Shown in pieces: positions 1 to 9,333 of a DNA stretch of 64,000 bases. The notes under the pieces were generated by a model, which searched no databases, was not told the DNA's origin, and saw nothing but the letters and a program-made list of their open reading frames with translations. Source of the stretch: Clostridia bacterium (GTDB taxonomy: Bacteria; Bacillota; Clostridia; Monoglobales; Monoglobaceae); assembly GCA_017622215.1 (NCBI GenBank), contig JAGARO010000008.1, positions 53,002 to 117,001 of the forward strand. The letters are read 5' to 3'. Position numbers and translations under genes: made by a program. Each line of letters begins with the position of its first letter. Positions within the stretch are counted from its first letter, which is position 1.

Positions 1-26
1 GAACCGCCGTAGGTTACAAAATTCAT
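1..26 (-). CDS. 5' end of an unidentified gene leaving the window
   Basis: An ATG on the minus strand at 26 opens a frame beginning MNFVTYGG that runs off the window edge. It has a GGAGG ribosome site at 35-39, eight bases upstream, and a promoter-like pair further up. Only eight codons are visible, so no function can be given. Its divergent orientation shows that gyrA is not directly preceded by gyrB here. Confidence 0.55.
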
Positions 27-57
27 AGCAAAATCCTCCAATTTATAGGCTAGTTTC

Positions 58-85
58 ATTATAACAAACAGGGAAAAAATTACAA
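58..85 (-). promoter_or_regulatory. Putative sigma-A promoter of the divergent upstream gene
   Basis: On the minus strand TTGTAA and TATAAT are separated by 16 bp, about 30 bases upstream of the start at position 26. The -10 is perfect and the -35 is weak. Confidence 0.45.
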
Positions 86-163
86 TAGTTTTCGGGGAAA
101 TTAAATATTAAAAGTTTGTAACAAAATTTCAGGGATTTTCGGGCAAAAATCAGCTGTTTTTTG

Positions 164-192
164 TTGCAAATTTGATATTTTTATGGTACAAT
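164..192 (+). promoter_or_regulatory. Putative gyrA promoter
   Basis: TTGCAA and TACAAT are separated by 17 bp, giving a leader of about 85 bases before gyrA. Each hexamer has one or two mismatches to the sigma-A consensus. Confidence 0.5.
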
Positions 193-246
193 ATTTTATA
201 AGTAATGAAAAAATGCAAAAAATTGCGGTTTATTTCCATAAAGACA

Positions 247-265
247 AAAAAGGATTATCCTTTTT
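247..265 (+). repeat. Perfect 19-base palindrome in the gyrA leader
   Basis: AAAAAGGAT and ATCCTTTTT flank a single central T, directly before the AAAGGAG ribosome site of gyrA. It could be an operator or an mRNA hairpin that affects ribosome access. The second arm ends in a T run, so attenuation is also possible. Confidence 0.45.
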
Positions 266-282
266 GAAAGGAGAAATTTAAA

Positions 283-2772
283 ATGGCAAACGAAGAAAAA
301 GAATTTTTTGACTTGTCAAAACTGAACATTATTCCTGTTGATATTAACAAGGAAATGAAGAAGTCGTATATTGACTATGCGATTTCAGTTCTGGTAGGCA
401 GAGCCCTCCCTGATGTAAGAGACGGACTTAAGCCTGTTCACAGAAGAATTTTATACGCAATGTATGAAGACGGAATTACACCTGATAAGGAGCACAGAAA
501 GTGTGCTACAACCGTCGGCGACGTGCTTGGTAGATACCATCCGCACGGTGACGCATCTGTTTATGATGCCCTCGTAAGAATGGCGCAGACCTTCTCTATG
601 AGATACCCAACAGTTGACGGACAGGGTAACTTCGGTTCAATTGACGGCGACGGCGCTGCTGCTTACAGATATACTGAAGCAAGAATGTCAAAGATTTCTA
701 TGAAGATGCTTGCAGATATCGAAAAGGATACTGTAAACTTTGTACCAAACTTTGATGAAAGACTTAAGGAACCTGAAGTGCTTCCTGCAAGATTCCCGCA
801 CCTTCTTGTTAACGGCTCAAGCGGTATTGCTGTCGGTATGGCTACAAATATCCCTCCCCATAACTTAGGTGAAGTTATTGACGGTGTTGTAGCCTTAGTT
901 GACGACCCTGAGCTTGACATTGACGGACTTATGGAATATATAAAGGGCCCTGACTTCCCAACAGGTGCTATGATTATGGGCACAAGCGGAATAAGAGCTG
1001 CTTACCATACAGGCAGAGGTAAAATAAGAGTTCGTGCAAGGGCTGAAATTGAAGCATGGAAAGACGACAGAGAAAGAATTATTGTAACAGAAATTCCTTA
1101 TGTTGTGAATAAGGCAAAGCTTGTAGAGAAAATTGCTGAGCTTGTTCACGAAAAGAGAGTTGAAGGAATTTCAGGCCTCCGTGACGAATCCGACAGAAAC
1201 GGTATGAGAATTGTAATTGAGGTTAAGAGGGATGCTAACGCCCAGATAGTTCTCAACCAGCTCTATAAATATACTCAGATGGAAGAAACTTTCGGTGTAA
1301 TCAACCTTGCCCTTGTTAATAAGACAGAGCCAAAGGTTATGAACCTTAAGGAAATGCTTGAGGAATATATCAAGTTCCAGAAAGAAATTATTGTAAGAAG
1401 AACGAAGTTTGATAAGGATAAGGCAGAGGCAAGAGCCCACATTTTAGAGGGCTTAAGAATTGCCCTTGACAATATCGACGAGGTTATTAAGACAATAAGA
1501 GAAAGCTATAACGACGCCCAGGAACAGTTAATGGCTAAATTCTCCTTATCTGAAATTCAGGCAAAGGCAATCCTTGATATGAAACTTGCAAGACTTCAGG
1601 GATTAGAGCGAGAAAAGATTGACGCTGAATATGACGAGTTAATGAAGCTTATTGCATACCTTACAGATGTTTTAAACAGCGAAAGTATGGTTTGCGATAT
1701 TCTTAAGAAGGAAATTCTTGAGGTTAAGGAAAAGTTTGCAGACGAAAGAAGAACAAGCATAGAGCCTGTTGCAGACGATATTGATATTGAAGACCTGATT
1801 GAAGAAGAGGATAATGTTATCACAATGACTCACGCAGGCTATATCAAGAGACTTGCAGTTGACACATATAAGAGCCAGAAGCGTGGCGGTCGCGGAATTA
1901 TCGGTATGCAGACCAAGGAAGAGGACTTTGTAAATACAATGTTCGTAGCCTCAACCCACGACCATATTATGTTCTTTACAAACACAGGAAGAATGTATAG
2001 AATCAAGACTTACGAAATTCCTGAAGCAGGCAGACAGGCAAAGGGCACACCAATTGTAAATCTTATAAATCTTGCAGAGGGCGAAAAGATTTCTGCAATG
2101 ATTCCTATAAGAAACTATGAAGAGGGACAGTACCTCATTATGGCTACAAGAAACGGTGTAATCAAGAAGACTGATGTTCTTGAATATGAAAATGCACCAA
2201 AGGTAGGTAAAATTGCAATCAATCTTGACGAGGGCGACAGTCTTATCAAGGTTGAGCTTACAGACGGCAACGCTACAATCTTTATGGGAACTCATAAGGG
2301 TAAGCTCATAAGATTTGACGAAAATGATGCAAGAGCTATGGGAAGAACCTCTCGAGGCGTAAGAGGTATTCTCTTAGATGATGATGACTATGTAATCGGA
2401 ATGAGCCGTGATGTAGAGGGCGGTCAGGTTCTTGTTGTGTCCGAAAAGGGCTACGGTAAGAAGACTGATATGGACGAATATAAGATACAGACCAGAGGCG
2501 GTAAGGGTACAACAACCTATAAACCGTCCGAACAGACAGGCCTTGTGTCAGGCTTTGATATTGTTACACCTGAAGATGATATTATTCTTATCACATCAGA
2601 GGGCGTAGTAATCCGTATGGATTCATGCGACATTTCAACCTTCGGCAGAGTTACAAAGGGTGTAAGACTTATGCGACTTGGCGAGGGAGTGTCTATTGTA
2701 TCAGGTGCAAAGATACAGAAAGACAACGAAGAAACAGAAACAACTGAGGAAACACAGCAGGAGGAAAAGTAA
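283..2772 (+). CDS. gyrA: DNA gyrase subunit A
   Basis: This is the breakage-reunion subunit of DNA gyrase, which introduces negative supercoils together with GyrB. The 829-residue length is normal. The N-terminal half carries the winged-helix/tower topoisomerase fold, with the active-site tyrosine at Tyr130 in [10 protein letters not shown]. The C-terminal half is a beta-pinwheel that begins with a GyrA box, QKRGGRG, near residues 532-538, which separates it from ParC. The residue equivalent to E. coli Ser83 is Ala91 ([10 protein letters not shown]), as in mycobacterial GyrA, while Asp95 (E. coli Asp87) is kept. The tail is acidic and glutamate-rich. The ATG follows AAAGGAG at 267-273. The stop overlaps the aconitase start (TAATG), so the two are probably cotranscribed and translationally coupled. 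gyrB is not adjacent. Confidence 0.97.
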   Translation: MANEEKEFFDLSKLNIIPVDINKEMKKSYIDYAISVLVGRALPDVRDGLKPVHRRILYAMYEDGITPDKEHRKCATTVGDVLGRYHPHGDASVYDALVRMAQTFSMRYPTVDGQGNFGSIDGDGAAAYRYTEARMSKISMKMLADIEKDTVNFVPNFDERLKEPEVLPARFPHLLVNGSSGIAVGMATNIPPHNLGEVIDGVVALVDDPELDIDGLMEYIKGPDFPTGAMIMGTSGIRAAYHTGRGKIRVRARAEIEAWKDDRERIIVTEIPYVVNKAKLVEKIAELVHEKRVEGISGLRDESDRNGMRIVIEVKRDANAQIVLNQLYKYTQMEETFGVINLALVNKTEPKVMNLKEMLEEYIKFQKEIIVRRTKFDKDKAEARAHILEGLRIALDNIDEVIKTIRESYNDAQEQLMAKFSLSEIQAKAILDMKLARLQGLEREKIDAEYDELMKLIAYLTDVLNSESMVCDILKKEILEVKEKFADERRTSIEPVADDIDIEDLIEEEDNVITMTHAGYIKRLAVDTYKSQKRGGRGIIGMQTKEEDFVNTMFVASTHDHIMFFTNTGRMYRIKTYEIPEAGRQAKGTPIVNLINLAEGEKISAMIPIRNYEEGQYLIMATRNGVIKKTDVLEYENAPKVGKIAINLDEGDSLIKVELTDGNATIFMGTHKGKLIRFDENDARAMGRTSRGVRGILLDDDDYVIGMSRDVEGGQVLVVSEKGYGKKTDMDEYKIQTRGGKGTTTYKPSEQTGLVSGFDIVTPEDDIILITSEGVVIRMDSCDISTFGRVTKGVRLMRLGEGVSIVSGAKIQKDNEETETTEETQQEEK

Positions 2773-4703
2773 TGGGATACACATTAGCACAAAAAATATT
2801 AAAAGACCATCTCGTGTCAGGTGAATTTAAGAAAGGTAATTCAATTGCCATAAAAATTGACCAGACCTTAACACAGGATGCCACAGGAACTATGGCATAT
2901 TTAGAGTTTGAAGCTATGGGAGTAAAGAGGGTTAAGACAGAGAAATCTGTTGCATATATTGACCATAATACTCTCCAGTCAGGCTTTGAAAACGCAGACG
3001 ACCACCGTTTTATCGGCAGTATCTGTAAAAAGCACGGAATTTATTTTTCAAGACCTGGTAACGGTATTTGTCACCAGGTACATCTTGAGAGATTTGGTAA
3101 GCCGGGCAAGACTCTTATCGGTTCAGACTCCCACACACCAACAGGCGGCGGTATCGGTATGATTGCAATCGGTGCAGGCGGTATGGACGTTGCAGTTGCT
3201 ATGGGCGGCGGAGCGTACCATATTGTATGTCCTGAAATCGTAAAGGTAGAGCTTACAGGTAAACTCAGCCCATGGGTTAGTGCCAAGGATGTAATTTTAG
3301 AGGTTTTAAGAATTCTCTCTGTTAAAGGCGGAGTTGGAAAGATTATTGAATATTGCGGAGAGGGTGTTAAGACACTTTCTGTTCCTGAAAGAGCAACAAT
3401 CACAAATATGGGTGCAGAGCTTGGCGCTACAACTTCAATCTTCCCATCTGATGAAATCACAAGAGAATTTTTAAAGGCACAGAAGAGAGAAGAGGACTAT
3501 GTTCCGCTTTCAGCTGATGCAGATGCAGAATATGATATGGTTGTAGAAATCAACTTGTCAGAGCTTAAGCCACTTGCTGCCTGCCCACATTCTCCTGATA
3601 ATGTAAAATCAGTTGAAGAAATCGGCAATATGAAAATTGACCAGGTATGTATCGGTTCATGCACAAACTCATCACTTCTTGATATGATGAAGGTTGCTCA
3701 TATCTTAAAGGGAAAAACAGTTCACCCTGATGTATCACTTTCAATCGCTCCTGGTTCTAAGCAGGTACTTAATATGCTTGCTGAAAACGGCGCGTTGTCA
3801 GTTTTAATTGATGCAGGTGCAAGAATTCTGGAAAGTGCCTGCGGACCATGTATCGGTATGGGACAGTCCCCTAACTCAAAGGGTATTTCTTTAAGAACCT
3901 TTAACCGTAACTTTGAAGGCAGGTCAGGCACAAAAGACGGACAGATTTACCTTGTTTCACCTGAAATGGCTGCAATTTCAGCCATAAACGGCTATCTTAC
4001 AGACCCAAGAGAAATCGGTGAAATGCCTGAATTTAAGTTACCTGAAGTATTTACAATCAATGATAATATGGTTGTTCCTCCTGTTCCTGAAGAGGAAATG
4101 GATACAGTTGAAATCCTCCGCGGACCAAATATTAAGCCGTTCCCTGTTTCAGAACCAATGGAAGACACAATCGAGGCGGGAGTAAGCCTTAAGGTTGAGG
4201 ATAATATTACAACAGACCATATTATGCCTGCAGGTGCAAAGATTCTTCCGCTGAGGTCAAATATTCCTGCAATTTCGAAGTTCTGCTTTGCAGTTTGCGA
4301 CGAAGAATTCCACGACAGAGCCCTTGAAATGAAGAAGTCAATTATAATCGGCGGTGCAAACTATGGTCAGGGCTCCTCAAGAGAGCACGCAGCTCTAGCT
4401 CCTCTTTATCTTGGAGTAAAGGCTGTTATCGTTAAGTCTTTCGCAAGAATACATAAGGCAAACCTTATTAATGCAGGTATAATTCCGCTTACATTTAAGA
4501 ATGAAGCAGACTATGATAAGATTTCACTTAAGGATGAGCTTGTGCTTAATAATATTAAAGAGCTTATTAAGAATGACGGAAAAATTGTAATGGTTAATAA
4601 GACAACAGGGGACGAAATTGAGCTTGTGGCTGAATTGTCGGAGCGAGACCGTGAAATGCTTATAGACGGCGGACTTTTAAATTACACAAAAAATAATAAT
4701 TAG
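2772..4703 (+). CDS. acn: Aconitate hydratase
   Basis: Aconitase interconverts citrate and isocitrate with a 4Fe-4S cluster. The 643-residue protein has the catalytic domains followed by a swivelling C-terminal domain (GGANYGQGSSREHAALAP region), as in the roughly 640-residue bacterial aconitases. Cluster ligands are visible at Cys297 (SCTNSS) and Cys357/Cys360 (ACGPCIGM). The start overlaps the gyrA stop by one base, and rex follows 13 bases after the stop. No citrate synthase or isocitrate dehydrogenase lies in the window. Coupling to rex fits control of carbon flow by NADH/NAD ratio. A related hydro-lyase such as homoaconitase or 3-isopropylmalate dehydratase is less likely, because large and small domains are fused in aconitase order. 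Confidence 0.93.
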   Translation: MGYTLAQKILKDHLVSGEFKKGNSIAIKIDQTLTQDATGTMAYLEFEAMGVKRVKTEKSVAYIDHNTLQSGFENADDHRFIGSICKKHGIYFSRPGNGICHQVHLERFGKPGKTLIGSDSHTPTGGGIGMIAIGAGGMDVAVAMGGGAYHIVCPEIVKVELTGKLSPWVSAKDVILEVLRILSVKGGVGKIIEYCGEGVKTLSVPERATITNMGAELGATTSIFPSDEITREFLKAQKREEDYVPLSADADAEYDMVVEINLSELKPLAACPHSPDNVKSVEEIGNMKIDQVCIGSCTNSSLLDMMKVAHILKGKTVHPDVSLSIAPGSKQVLNMLAENGALSVLIDAGARILESACGPCIGMGQSPNSKGISLRTFNRNFEGRSGTKDGQIYLVSPEMAAISAINGYLTDPREIGEMPEFKLPEVFTINDNMVVPPVPEEEMDTVEILRGPNIKPFPVSEPMEDTIEAGVSLKVEDNITTDHIMPAGAKILPLRSNIPAISKFCFAVCDEEFHDRALEMKKSIIIGGANYGQGSSREHAALAPLYLGVKAVIVKSFARIHKANLINAGIIPLTFKNEADYDKISLKDELVLNNIKELIKNDGKIVMVNKTTGDEIELVAELSERDREMLIDGGLLNYTKNNN

Positions 4704-4716
4704 TTCGAGGTGTAAT

Positions 4717-5343
4717 ATGAAAAAAAAGGTATCGGAATCTGTAATAAACCGTTTGCCGAGATATTACAGATATCTTGATGAACTGTTAAAAACAGGTGTT
4801 GACAGAATATCCTCAAAGTCCTTAAGTGAGAAAATGGGACTTACAGCCTCCCAGGTCAGACAGGATTTTAACTGTTTCGGGGGCTTTGGACAGCAGGGCT
4901 ACGGCTATAAGGTGGAAAGCCTTAAGGAAAGCATCGGGAAGATTTTAGGGGTCGATAAACAGCATTCCGCAATTTTAATCGGTGCAGGTAATATAGGAAG
5001 AGCCTTTGCTCTTAATATTACTTTTGAAAAAAGGGGCTTTCACCTTGTTGGAATTTTTGATAATGACCCTGAAAAAATCGGACAGACTGTGGGAGATATA
5101 GTTGTAACTGATTTTGAGGAAGTAGAAAGGTTTATAGAAGAAAACAAGCCTGAAATGGCAATCGTTGCAATCCCGAAAGCAGGGGTAAATCAGGTTGTGT
5201 CCCGCCTTAAAAATGCGGGTATAAAAGCTTTCTTAAACTTTACCCACGCCGAAGTTGAGGATGCAGAGGATATTGTTGTTGAAAATATCCACTTAGGCGA
5301 CAGCTTAATGAGATTATCATACAAAATGGGAGAAAAAATATGA
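4717..5343 (+). CDS. rex: Redox-sensing transcriptional repressor Rex
   Basis: Rex is a dimeric DNA-binding protein that senses the NADH/NAD+ ratio and represses fermentation and respiratory genes. The 208-residue length is typical. The N-terminal winged helix (about residues 10-80) contains the family segment ASQVRQDFNCFGGFGQQGYGY, and a Rossmann NAD-binding motif GAGNIGRAF begins near residue 89. The AGGTG-type ribosome site sits just before the ATG. It lies 13 bases after aconitase and overlaps the next esterase gene by four bases (ATGA), so it is the third gene of an apparent operon led by gyrA. I saw no obvious Rex operator near the gyrA promoter, but that was checked only by eye. Confidence 0.94.
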   Translation: MKKKVSESVINRLPRYYRYLDELLKTGVDRISSKSLSEKMGLTASQVRQDFNCFGGFGQQGYGYKVESLKESIGKILGVDKQHSAILIGAGNIGRAFALNITFEKRGFHLVGIFDNDPEKIGQTVGDIVVTDFEEVERFIEENKPEMAIVAIPKAGVNQVVSRLKNAGIKAFLNFTHAEVEDAEDIVVENIHLGDSLMRLSYKMGEKI

Positions 5344-6851
5344 GTATTTTAAGAGTTCCTTACGGAAAGAAAATAATAGACGGAACAAAAAAGGGCTATG
5401 AAAATGCCGTAGAAATTAAAATTGAGAAAAATGTAAAGGCTTTTGAAGCCTTTGGAAACACAGCTAAAGCAAGTCTTATGTGGGACGAAGAAGGACTTTA
5501 CATTTTTGCTGAATGTAAAAAGGAAAATGTTTCAGTTGACGGAGAACAGCCATGGGACAATGACTCCTTTGAAATCTTTGTGAACGAGGATAATTCCAAG
5601 TCAGCCCAGACAAAAGACGGAGACGGTCAGTACAGAGTTGGTGCTGACGGAGAAATTTCTATAGGTCTTAAGGCAAAGACAGAAAATATCACAGCAATTG
5701 CAAAGATGACAGAAGATGGCTACACAGTTGATGCCTATATTAAGTTTGAAACTAAGAAAGAAATCGGCCACGTAATGGGCTTTGATATTTTGGTAAACGA
5801 CAGAAGGGACGGTGCAAGACGCTCAGTTTCTGCCTGGATTGATAACTCCGTAAACGGCTGGCTTACAACCGAAAACTACGGAACAATTATGCTCTCGGGG
5901 GATATGTCCTTAATGCAGGAAAAGTTGAGAGTTTTCTCAAACAAAGAGATTATAGACCTTGCAACAGGCTATGTAAGAGCTTATGAAAAGCACGGCTTCC
6001 CTGTTTTTGAAAGAGTTACTCCAAGACAGGTTGAAGTGTTAAACGGCTACAACGGAACATGGCAGAGAACATCAGGTGTCTCCCTTAACTTCCACACAAA
6101 CTCAAAGTTTGTTGCAATGGAGCTTTTTAATGACTACGAAAGCGGAGATACATCCTTTGATTTTTATGTTGACGGAGTTATGGCGAAGAGTGTAAACGCT
6201 GTAACACTTGATGAGGTTACATTCTTTAAGCTTAACCTTGACGGTGAAATGCACAATGTGCAGATTTACTACTCCAACCAGTCTAGAGGCTTTTTAAGAA
6301 ATCTTGCCATTGAAAAGGATGCAGTTTTTGAAAAGCACCAGTATAAAAAGAAGATTTTATTCCTTGGGGACTCTATAACAGAGGGTGCAGGCGCTACAAC
6401 TTCTTCAATGTGCTATGCAAATATTGTTGCAAGAGAAATGGATTATGAAGTTTTAAACCAGGCAATTTCAGGCTACGGCCACGACGCAGATTATATTGAA
6501 ATGCCTGAGGTGGCCCCTGATGTAGTTCTTCTTGCCATGGGCATAAACGACCAGGGCAATGCGAATTTTGAAGAAAAGTTAAGAGCTTACCACGAAAAGC
6601 TTGATAAACTTTTCGGAGATAAGGAAATTTATATTATCACACCAAGATGGACATCAGTTCACACAGATGAACAGGTGCTTACTGCAAAGGCTAAAATTAT
6701 AAAGAGTGCATCAAGATTTGACTATATGCAGATTATTGAGGGGGACAAAACTCTTCCGCATGATGTAAAATATTTTGCAGACGGTGTCCACCCAAATAAC
6801 TTCGGTTATCATATTGAAGCCGTAAGAGTTATAAGTACAATGAAGAAATAA
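5340..6851 (+). CDS. CBM9-like plus SGNH/GDSL carbohydrate esterase, no signal peptide
   Basis: A probable carbohydrate deacetylase of 503 residues. An N-terminal CBM9/DOMON-like beta-sandwich (about residues 5-185) is followed by a CE2-type jelly-roll linker domain (about 230-330) and a C-terminal SGNH hydrolase. Catalytic blocks are intact: GDSITEG (nucleophile Ser), the later Gly in ISGYGHDA, GIND, and DGVHP (Asp and His). No signal peptide or membrane segment is present, and the start is fixed by the ATGA overlap with rex and a GGGAG site. It therefore appears cytoplasmic, which is odd for a carbohydrate-binding module. The next gene is a secreted paralogue with the same CBM9 motifs (PWDND/PWDDD, DRRDG, NGWLTT). 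The substrate is probably an acetylated oligosaccharide, which is inferred. Confidence 0.8.
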   Translation: MSILRVPYGKKIIDGTKKGYENAVEIKIEKNVKAFEAFGNTAKASLMWDEEGLYIFAECKKENVSVDGEQPWDNDSFEIFVNEDNSKSAQTKDGDGQYRVGADGEISIGLKAKTENITAIAKMTEDGYTVDAYIKFETKKEIGHVMGFDILVNDRRDGARRSVSAWIDNSVNGWLTTENYGTIMLSGDMSLMQEKLRVFSNKEIIDLATGYVRAYEKHGFPVFERVTPRQVEVLNGYNGTWQRTSGVSLNFHTNSKFVAMELFNDYESGDTSFDFYVDGVMAKSVNAVTLDEVTFFKLNLDGEMHNVQIYYSNQSRGFLRNLAIEKDAVFEKHQYKKKILFLGDSITEGAGATTSSMCYANIVAREMDYEVLNQAISGYGHDADYIEMPEVAPDVVLLAMGINDQGNANFEEKLRAYHEKLDKLFGDKEIYIITPRWTSVHTDEQVLTAKAKIIKSASRFDYMQIIEGDKTLPHDVKYFADGVHPNNFGYHIEAVRVISTMKK

Positions 6852-6860
6852 GGTGTTCTT

Positions 6861-8810
6861 ATGAAAAAGATTTTGACTGTTTTTCTGACTTTGGGGATAC
6901 TTTTGTCCATTGCTGTAACAGTAAACGCAGCTCCCGAAACTATTGCAGTTCCCTACGGAGAGGCAAAGATTGACGGAGTAATGGACGAGGCGTATACCTT
7001 AGGCAAAACAATAAATGTTAAGAAGTTCAGCAGTATTTTCACAGGTACAGGAAGCTACGGAGAATTCTATGCTCTCTGGAACGAAAAGGGAATTTATATT
7101 TTCGCCGAAGTAGTTGAAAAGACAAAGGAAACTGACGGTGTAAACCCTTGGGATGACGATAATATTGAGTATTATATTGACGAGGATAACCCGAGAAATA
7201 CTGCAGTTGACCAAAACGACGGACAGTACAGAATAGGTCTTGACGGAGAAATGTCCTTTGGGCTCAGTGCCTCCGCTGAATTTATGCAGGGCAAGGTAAA
7301 GCAGACTAAGACAGGCTATAACGCTGAAGTGTTTATTGCCTTTAAGGAAGAACATAAAGCGGGAGATATAATCGGACTTGACTTTATTATAAGCGACAGA
7401 CGCGATGGCGAAAGACGAAGCGCAGCCTGCTTTAAAGATGCAACAGGCAACGGCTGGCTCACCACTGCTAATTATGGAACAGCTGTTCTTTGTAAGGAAG
7501 AGGGAGAGGAAATCTGCCTTTCTGACAGGCGTGTTTATGAGGTTAAGGATGGACTTCTTCCTTTAAGACCAGTTGCCGAAGACCTTGGCGCAGAGGTAAG
7601 CTACGAGGAAAAAACTGATACAGCCAAAGTGAGCCTGGGGACAGATGTGATTTATGTGTCCCAAAAGGAAATAAAGATTGGGGACAAAACCTTTGAAGGC
7701 GGAGTACAAAAGGACGGAAGATTTTATGTTCCGAAAGAAATTTTTGTAGAAAGCGGAATTGCGGTTATTGAGAAGAAGGATGAATTGAACGCAAGCTTTA
7801 TTTCCCTTTCAGAAAAGCATAAGCCTTTTAAGACAGATGCAAAAATTCCTGCCGACGGAGAGAAGATTAAGGATGAAAAGTTAAAGACAGCTTTCCACGG
7901 AGAGGTTGAATTTATAGTAGAGGAAGGATATCTTGTCCCAAGAAGATTCAACAAGGCACAGGTAAAAAGCTTTGAGGAAATGGGCTTTGTTTACCAGCCA
8001 CGCCGTGCAACAGGCATAAAGCTTATTTTTGAAACTGACAGTAAATATTTCGCCTTTGACTATAACGCAGGTTATGTAACGGGAAATTCCTGTGAGGTTT
8101 ATGTTGACGGAGCGAAGTCGGGAGGACTTAACTTTGAAACTGATTTTATAAGCGGAGTTTATTATCACGCTTTGGACGGTGGAAAGCATAAGGTTGAAAT
8201 TTACTTCCCTAACTCACAGATGGGAATTAAGAATTTCACAGTTGAAAAGGGAAAGGCTTTTGAAACTGTCCCTGAAAAAGAGGAAATTTTGTTCCTCGGC
8301 GACTCTATAACAGAGGGTATCGGTATTGCAAACATTTCAAAAACCTATCCGCAGATTGTTGCAGAGGCTCTTGATATGACTCTCTATAACCAGGGCGTCG
8401 CAAGCTATACTCACGACGAAAGAACAATCGATGAAATCGGGGGAGCTGACCCTGAAATAGTTTTCGTTGCTATGGGTGTAAATGAGGTTTTCCAGGCTGA
8501 TATGGAAGAAAACCTTAAGGGAAAGGTTGAAAAGTATTACGAAAAGCTTTTGAAAACTTTCCCTGACTCAAAGATTTATGTAATGACACCTCTCACAGCC
8601 TTTGACAGAGACTATAAAAAGGTACAGATTGTAAGGGATATAATAAAGGAAGTTGTGTCAAAGTACGAGGGGATTACTGTGATAAACGGAGAGGAGATTC
8701 TGTCTCCGCAGATGTGCTTTGAGGACGGAACACTCCTTTCGGATTATGTTCATCCATCAGACAAAGGCGCAAAGGTTATAGCAGAAAAATTAATTGAAAT
8801 AATGAAATAA
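6861..8810 (+). CDS. Secreted CBM9-like, stalk-domain, SGNH esterase
   Basis: A 649-residue exported paralogue of the preceding gene. It begins with a signal peptide (MKK plus a hydrophobic core ending near VNA-AP, about residues 1-23). A CBM9-like domain (about 25-215) follows. Then comes an insert resembling the copper-amine-oxidase N-terminal 'stalk' domain (about 220-325: LLPLRPVAEDLGAEV), which is common in secreted Firmicutes proteins. A CE2-type beta-sandwich (about 350-460) and an SGNH domain complete it. The catalytic Ser motif GDSITEG and the DYVHP motif are present, but block III reads GVNE rather than GxND. That is a conservative loss of the usual Asp. It lies nine bases after its paralogue and ends at a strong terminator, so it closes the gyrA-acn-rex-esterase run. 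Confidence 0.78.
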   Translation: MKKILTVFLTLGILLSIAVTVNAAPETIAVPYGEAKIDGVMDEAYTLGKTINVKKFSSIFTGTGSYGEFYALWNEKGIYIFAEVVEKTKETDGVNPWDDDNIEYYIDEDNPRNTAVDQNDGQYRIGLDGEMSFGLSASAEFMQGKVKQTKTGYNAEVFIAFKEEHKAGDIIGLDFIISDRRDGERRSAACFKDATGNGWLTTANYGTAVLCKEEGEEICLSDRRVYEVKDGLLPLRPVAEDLGAEVSYEEKTDTAKVSLGTDVIYVSQKEIKIGDKTFEGGVQKDGRFYVPKEIFVESGIAVIEKKDELNASFISLSEKHKPFKTDAKIPADGEKIKDEKLKTAFHGEVEFIVEEGYLVPRRFNKAQVKSFEEMGFVYQPRRATGIKLIFETDSKYFAFDYNAGYVTGNSCEVYVDGAKSGGLNFETDFISGVYYHALDGGKHKVEIYFPNSQMGIKNFTVEKGKAFETVPEKEEILFLGDSITEGIGIANISKTYPQIVAEALDMTLYNQGVASYTHDERTIDEIGGADPEIVFVAMGVNEVFQADMEENLKGKVEKYYEKLLKTFPDSKIYVMTPLTAFDRDYKKVQIVRDIIKEVVSKYEGITVINGEEILSPQMCFEDGTLLSDYVHPSDKGAKVIAEKLIEIMK

Positions 8811-8834
8811 AAAGAGGCTTTATGCCTCTTTTTT
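8811..8834 (+). terminator. Rho-independent terminator after the esterase pair
   Basis: AAAGAGGC and GCCTCTTT arms around a five-base loop, followed by a T run. It lies directly after the stop codon. Confidence 0.9.
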
Positions 8835-8917
8835 ATGTCGGAAAATTCTATGCCAAAAGGGTAATTTATTGGACACATATTCTGTTATGCTTAAGCCAAG
8901 GAAAGGCGGTATGTGTA

Positions 8918-9133
8918 ATGAAAAACTTTTTTAATGTATTTATCTTTGCAGGAGTAGTAATAATTTTCGGGATAATGGGCACATCAGACATTGAACCCCT
9001 TGAAATGAGTTACATTCTTAAAAATGTGTTCTTTGGAAGCGGGCTGGTAATTTTCGGAGCAGTCGGAAGAAGATTTTGCCAATTCTTTGCGGAAATTAAA
9101 TTAAGTAAAAGAAAAAGAGCCTGTGTAGGTTAA
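8918..9133 (+). CDS. Small two-helix membrane protein, function unknown
   Basis: A 71-residue product with two hydrophobic segments (about residues 4-20 and 35-50) and a basic C-terminus (KLSKRKRACVG). The chosen ATG follows AAGGCGG at the right distance. The longer frame from 8822 begins inside the upstream terminator and was rejected. I do not recognise the family. A terminator lies directly downstream, so it appears to be a single-gene transcript. Confidence 0.5.
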   Translation: MKNFFNVFIFAGVVIIFGIMGTSDIEPLEMSYILKNVFFGSGLVIFGAVGRRFCQFFAEIKLSKRKRACVG

Positions 9134-9138
9134 AAGGA

Positions 9139-9181
9139 AATGCTGTTTGGTTATTTTACACACAAACAGCGTTCTTTTTTT
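9139..9181 (+). terminator. Rho-independent terminator
   Basis: AATGCTGTTTG pairs with CAAACAGCGTT (one G-T pair) around a 13-base loop, followed by a run of T. Confidence 0.8.
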
Positions 9182-9206
9182 GTGCAAAATAAACAAGGCG
9201 GATGTA

Positions 9207-9235
9207 TTGACAAAGTTGAAAGAATCCTTTATAAT
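9207..9235 (+). promoter_or_regulatory. Consensus sigma-A promoter for the dockerin protein
   Basis: A perfect TTGACA-17 bp-TATAAT pair, giving a leader of about 90 bases. A possible hairpin (CTGAT/ATCAG) lies at about 9279-9299. Confidence 0.85.
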
Positions 9236-9333
9236 ACTGTATAGGTATCATAATGCCTGTTTTGTATATTATTAGGGCTGATAGGTTCGGAAAATCAGTC
9301 TTTTAAGACATAACATAAAATGGAGGATGACCT

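Noticed and set aside
8822..8917. Longer start of the small membrane protein
   Set aside because: It begins inside the terminator of the previous gene and has no ribosome site.
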